This document shows, in pieces, positions 21,033-22,831 of a DNA stretch of 22,831 nucleotides. The DNA is from a virus. The position numbers were made by a program, and so were the translations under genes. Positions within the stretch are counted from its first letter, which is position 1, and each line of letters starts with the position of its first letter. Below the pieces are notes generated by a model, which saw only the letters and a program-made list of their open reading frames with translations, was not told the DNA's origin and made no database searches. The stretch is taken from positions 1 through 22,831 of the IMG/VR virus record IMGVR_UViG_3300028189_000335. One strand, written 5' to 3'.

Positions 21033-21295
21033 TGGGTAGAACACCAGAAGAAAGAACGCCCAGCGAGTATGTTTGCTGGCTTGAAAAGAAAGTTGAGGAG
21101 TTTGAGAATGCTCATGCTGACCATGTTGCTTTTTGGGCCAAACATTCTCATCAACCAGACGATTATAATACTATTACAATCACTGTTTACAAACACACAA
21201 TGACTGGAGCAATCCGTGCAGCGGATCATCCTCCTGGGAATCCTGCAAGTTGGGTTGTCCTATACACGTTCCAACACGAAGTAACAAATACATGA
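21032..21295 (+). CDS. Hypothetical protein (87 aa)
   Basis: The ATG at 21032 overlaps the previous stop (TGATG) and has GAGGAG at 21019-21024. The 87-residue product starts MGRTPEERTPSEYVCWLEKK, with a helical CWLEKKVEEFENAHADHVAFW segment spanning 15-35 and a beta-rich end with ITITVYKH. Not recognised. Its stop overlaps the response regulator start (ATGA, 21292). Confidence 0.65.
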   Translation: MGRTPEERTPSEYVCWLEKKVEEFENAHADHVAFWAKHSHQPDDYNTITITVYKHTMTGAIRAADHPPGNPASWVVLYTFQHEVTNT

Positions 21296-22074
21296 ATCGT
21301 AAACTACTATTTGTAGACGACGAAACTAGGATGTTAAGTCTTTTTAAGCGTGAGTTTTCTAATACAGATTATTCTTGTTTATTTGCTTCGGGAACCCTAG
21401 AAGCTTTTAAAATATTAGAAAACGAGGTTATTGATTGCGTAATTTCAGATATCAACATGCCTACAGGGTCGGGAATAGACCTTTTTCGCGAAATGAGAAG
21501 AAAATACCCGTCCATTGTTAGAATAGCAATAAGTGGAAGTACTAATACTACAGATTTAATAAATGCTATAAATAGTGGATCTGTGCATTCTTATGTATCC
21601 AAACCACATAACTTAGCACAACTAAAATTAACAATCTACTCTGAAATATTAAAAATGGCAGAATCCGCCAAGAAAAAACCAATAGAAAAATCAATAACTA
21701 CTAATGAGTTATTAAAGTTTTTTACAGAATATATATTAAGACATGAAGGAACAGTGTCAACATCTGATTCTTGCATAAGTACACAATATGGAGAAAAGAT
21801 AAATTTAGCAGAACAATTGCACACTGAATATAATTTATCTGAAATAGAATATTTCCAACTTAAACTAGCTATTTTCTTAAATAGTTATAATCCCAGTAGT
21901 AAACTATTGGGGGAAATAATCAAAGATAAAAACAATGATAGATCATTAAGAATTTCGGCCGCATTAGCTTACACGAATTACACGAATAAGAAATTTGATA
22001 ATATATCTGATGGACTTCAATCGTGTTTCGATACTATAAATAAATATTTCAGTTTAGGCATGTTTAATGTATAA
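21292..22074 (+). CDS. Response regulator (CheY-like receiver) with a helical C-terminal region
   Basis: ATG 21292 is chosen (ATGA overlap); an ATG at 21250 lies inside the previous gene. The 260-residue product starts MNRKLLFVDDETRML: D9 and D10 form the acidic pocket, D53 in VISDINMP is the phosphorylation site, S81 in ISGS is the switch Ser/Thr, and K104 in YVSKP completes the set. All key residues are kept, so it may be phosphorylated by a host kinase. Residues 130-260 are helical; AEQLHTEYNLSEIEYFQLKLAIFL has the outline of an HD-GYP or HDOD helix but without His-Asp. The gene is clearly more AT-rich than the neighbours. Response regulators are rare in phages; this is probably a host-derived gene. 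Confidence 0.87.
   Translation: MNRKLLFVDDETRMLSLFKREFSNTDYSCLFASGTLEAFKILENEVIDCVISDINMPTGSGIDLFREMRRKYPSIVRIAISGSTNTTDLINAINSGSVHSYVSKPHNLAQLKLTIYSEILKMAESAKKKPIEKSITTNELLKFFTEYILRHEGTVSTSDSCISTQYGEKINLAEQLHTEYNLSEIEYFQLKLAIFLNSYNPSSKLLGEIIKDKNNDRSLRISAALAYTNYTNKKFDNISDGLQSCFDTINKYFSLGMFNV
22035..22042 (+). promoter_or_regulatory. Possible late promoter (TATAAATA)
   Basis: An exact TATAAATA lies near the end of the response-regulator gene, 110 bases upstream of the start at 22152 and of the tRNA. The gene is AT-rich and holds a second TATAAATA at 21567-21574, so chance occurrence is a real alternative. Confidence 0.35.
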
Positions 22075-22159
22075 TTCAAACTATTACGATTATTACGTGT
22101 GTGAAATACGAGAAAGTTACAATATGACAATGCAACTACATGGAGAAAATAATGGATAG
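22067..22159 (+). CDS. Possible 30-codon ORF between two genes
   Basis: An ATG at 22067 overlaps the response-regulator stop by 8 bases, and the ORF ends in TAG at 22157-22159, just after the next start (22152). The 30 residues are tyrosine-rich at the start (NSNYYDYYV). There is no binding site; translation would depend on coupling. Uncertain. Confidence 0.25.
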   Translation: MYNSNYYDYYVCEIRESYNMTMQLHGENNG

Positions 22160-22352
22160 AAAATTCGATTTACTTAGTTTTTACAAATGGAAATCTAATT
22201 GGGAAGCGACTTTTTTAGCAATAGGAGATAGAGCTTTTGTAACTTTTGGGCATACTGTTGAAGAAGGATTTTTTGTGGATTTATTTTTCTTCCATATAGT
22301 TGTTGACTCTGCTTTCGACTTCGAAGTACCCTTAGACTATTGGAAAAAATAG
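22152..22352 (+). CDS. Hypothetical protein (66 aa)
   Basis: ATG 22152 is preferred over 22140 because GGAG (22142-22145) is correctly spaced. The 66-residue product starts MDRKFDLLSFYKW and has an aromatic hydrophobic segment FFVDLFFFHIVVDSAFDFEV (about 44-63), possibly a membrane-associated helix or strands. No family recognised. It is the last gene before the tRNA. Confidence 0.55.
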   Translation: MDRKFDLLSFYKWKSNWEATFLAIGDRAFVTFGHTVEEGFFVDLFFFHIVVDSAFDFEVPLDYWKK

Positions 22353-22360
22353 AGTTTAAT

Positions 22361-22445
<85 letters not shown>

Positions 22446-22475
22446 TATTAAATACAAAATACAGGATAAACAAAA

Positions 22476-22643
22476 ATGGCACGCGGACAATGGTCGGGAG
22501 GTAAAGGTAGCGCCCAGCGCCCAGTAGACAAGAAAAAGTACAGCGATAACTGGGACGCAATCTTCGGTAAGAAGGAAACAACAAAAGATCGTGCCGAGGA
22601 GGGGACGAGTCAGTCCAGAGTTGAGAAGAAGACCGCTGTATGA
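22476..22643 (+). CDS. Small conserved T4-like phage protein (55 aa)
   Basis: Begins at ATG 22476 after AGGATAAACAAAA. The 55-residue product has MARGQWSGGKGSAQRPV and YSDNWDAIFGKK (22-33), a pattern I recall from small proteins of T4-like phages with a GKGSxxRP head and a DNWDxIFG core. The rest is basic and probably disordered. Function unknown. It overlaps the next gene by four bases (ATGA, 22640). Confidence 0.75.
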   Translation: MARGQWSGGKGSAQRPVDKKKYSDNWDAIFGKKETTKDRAEEGTSQSRVEKKTAV

Positions 22644-22831
22644 TCTTTAATAAGATACGTGAACTAAAGGACGCTGGCAAGAAAATTGGCATTACATTTA
22701 GTACATTTGATTTATTACATGCGGGACACATTGCGATGTTGTCAGAAGCAAAGAATCATTGTGACTATCTGATTTGTGGATTACAAACTGATCCTACTAT
22801 TGATAGACATGATTCGAAGAGTTCCCCAGTA
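22640..22831 (+). CDS. TagD-like glycerol-3-phosphate cytidylyltransferase, 5' part
   Basis: The gene runs off the right edge with 64 codons visible. GITFSTFDLLHAGH (17-30) contains HAGH, the HxGH motif of nucleotidylyl transferases, in the typical setting of TagD and RfaE-C proteins, followed by MLSEAKNHCDYLICGLQTD. These enzymes join CTP or ATP with a phosphorylated sugar or polyol to give CDP-glycerol, ADP-heptose or like donors. T4-like marine phages often carry one. It could feed the glycan island 6 kb upstream, but it is not in its operon and the exact substrate is unknown. Confidence 0.83.
   Translation, partial: MIFNKIRELKDAGKKIGITFSTFDLLHAGHIAMLSEAKNHCDYLICGLQTDPTIDRHDSKSSPV

Noticed and set aside
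21567-21574. A second TATAAATA inside the response-regulator gene
   Set aside because: It is in the middle of the receiver domain coding sequence, with no start positioned downstream, and the gene is AT-rich, so chance is the simpler reading.

Overview
This window is a stretch of a tailed-phage genome of the T4-like myovirus type, probably from a marine or other aquatic host. Every gene I can support lies on the + strand and genes are packed end to end. Hallmarks are an adenosylcobalamin-dependent ribonucleotide reductase, a PhoH-type ATPase, a DUF6433-type protein, an FmdB-like MPTY protein, an M15 peptidase (endolysin-type), an MGME1-like exonuclease, a DUF2693-like small protein, a tRNA-Leu, a TagD-like cytidylyltransferase and an exact T4-type late promoter box (TATAAATA, 2129-2136). 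Host assignment is inference only; the class II reductase recalls the T4-like phages of Alphaproteobacteria.

Layout. (1) 1-4970: phage core and metabolic genes: the 3' part of nrdJ, a tiny zinc-ribbon gene, a GIY-YIG-like nuclease, a DUF6433 gene behind the late promoter, a terminator, an FmdB-like gene apparently starting at ATT, phoH, an M15 peptidase and two uncharacterised genes. (2) 4971-5155: a non-core leader with a perfect 21-bp inverted repeat, a short ORF and a second hairpin followed by seven T. (3) 5156-16516: an 11.4-kb glycan island of about 16 overlapping cistrons: three related DxD glycosyltransferases, a fourth GT8-like one, two GT25-type proteins, two FkbM methyltransferases, two other SAM methyltransferases, a glycerophosphodiesterase-like protein, a HAD phosphatase fused to a sugar/polyol nucleotidyltransferase, an NAD-dependent epimerase/dehydratase, a sialyltransferase-like protein and a sulfotransferase remnant. 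(4) 16513-17483: a DUF2693-like protein and a PD-(D/E)XK exonuclease. (5) 17484-22352: short, mostly unknown accessory genes behind two near-identical sigma70-type promoters, including zinc ribbons, two tandem alanine-rich paralogues and a stand-alone response regulator. (6) 22361-22831: tRNA-Leu(UAG), a small conserved phage protein and the start of a cytidylyltransferase.

How it may work together (inference): the island has an activated-precursor step (HAD-nucleotidyltransferase, epimerase), transfer steps (several glycosyltransferases) and trimming or capping steps (methyltransferases, phosphodiesterase). It could decorate virion proteins or remodel the host surface glycan. Nearly every junction in it is an ATGA/GTGA-type stop-start overlap, so the genes are likely translated as one coupled set. 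The leader at 4978-5123 sits exactly at its entrance and is the best candidate for an undescribed control element.
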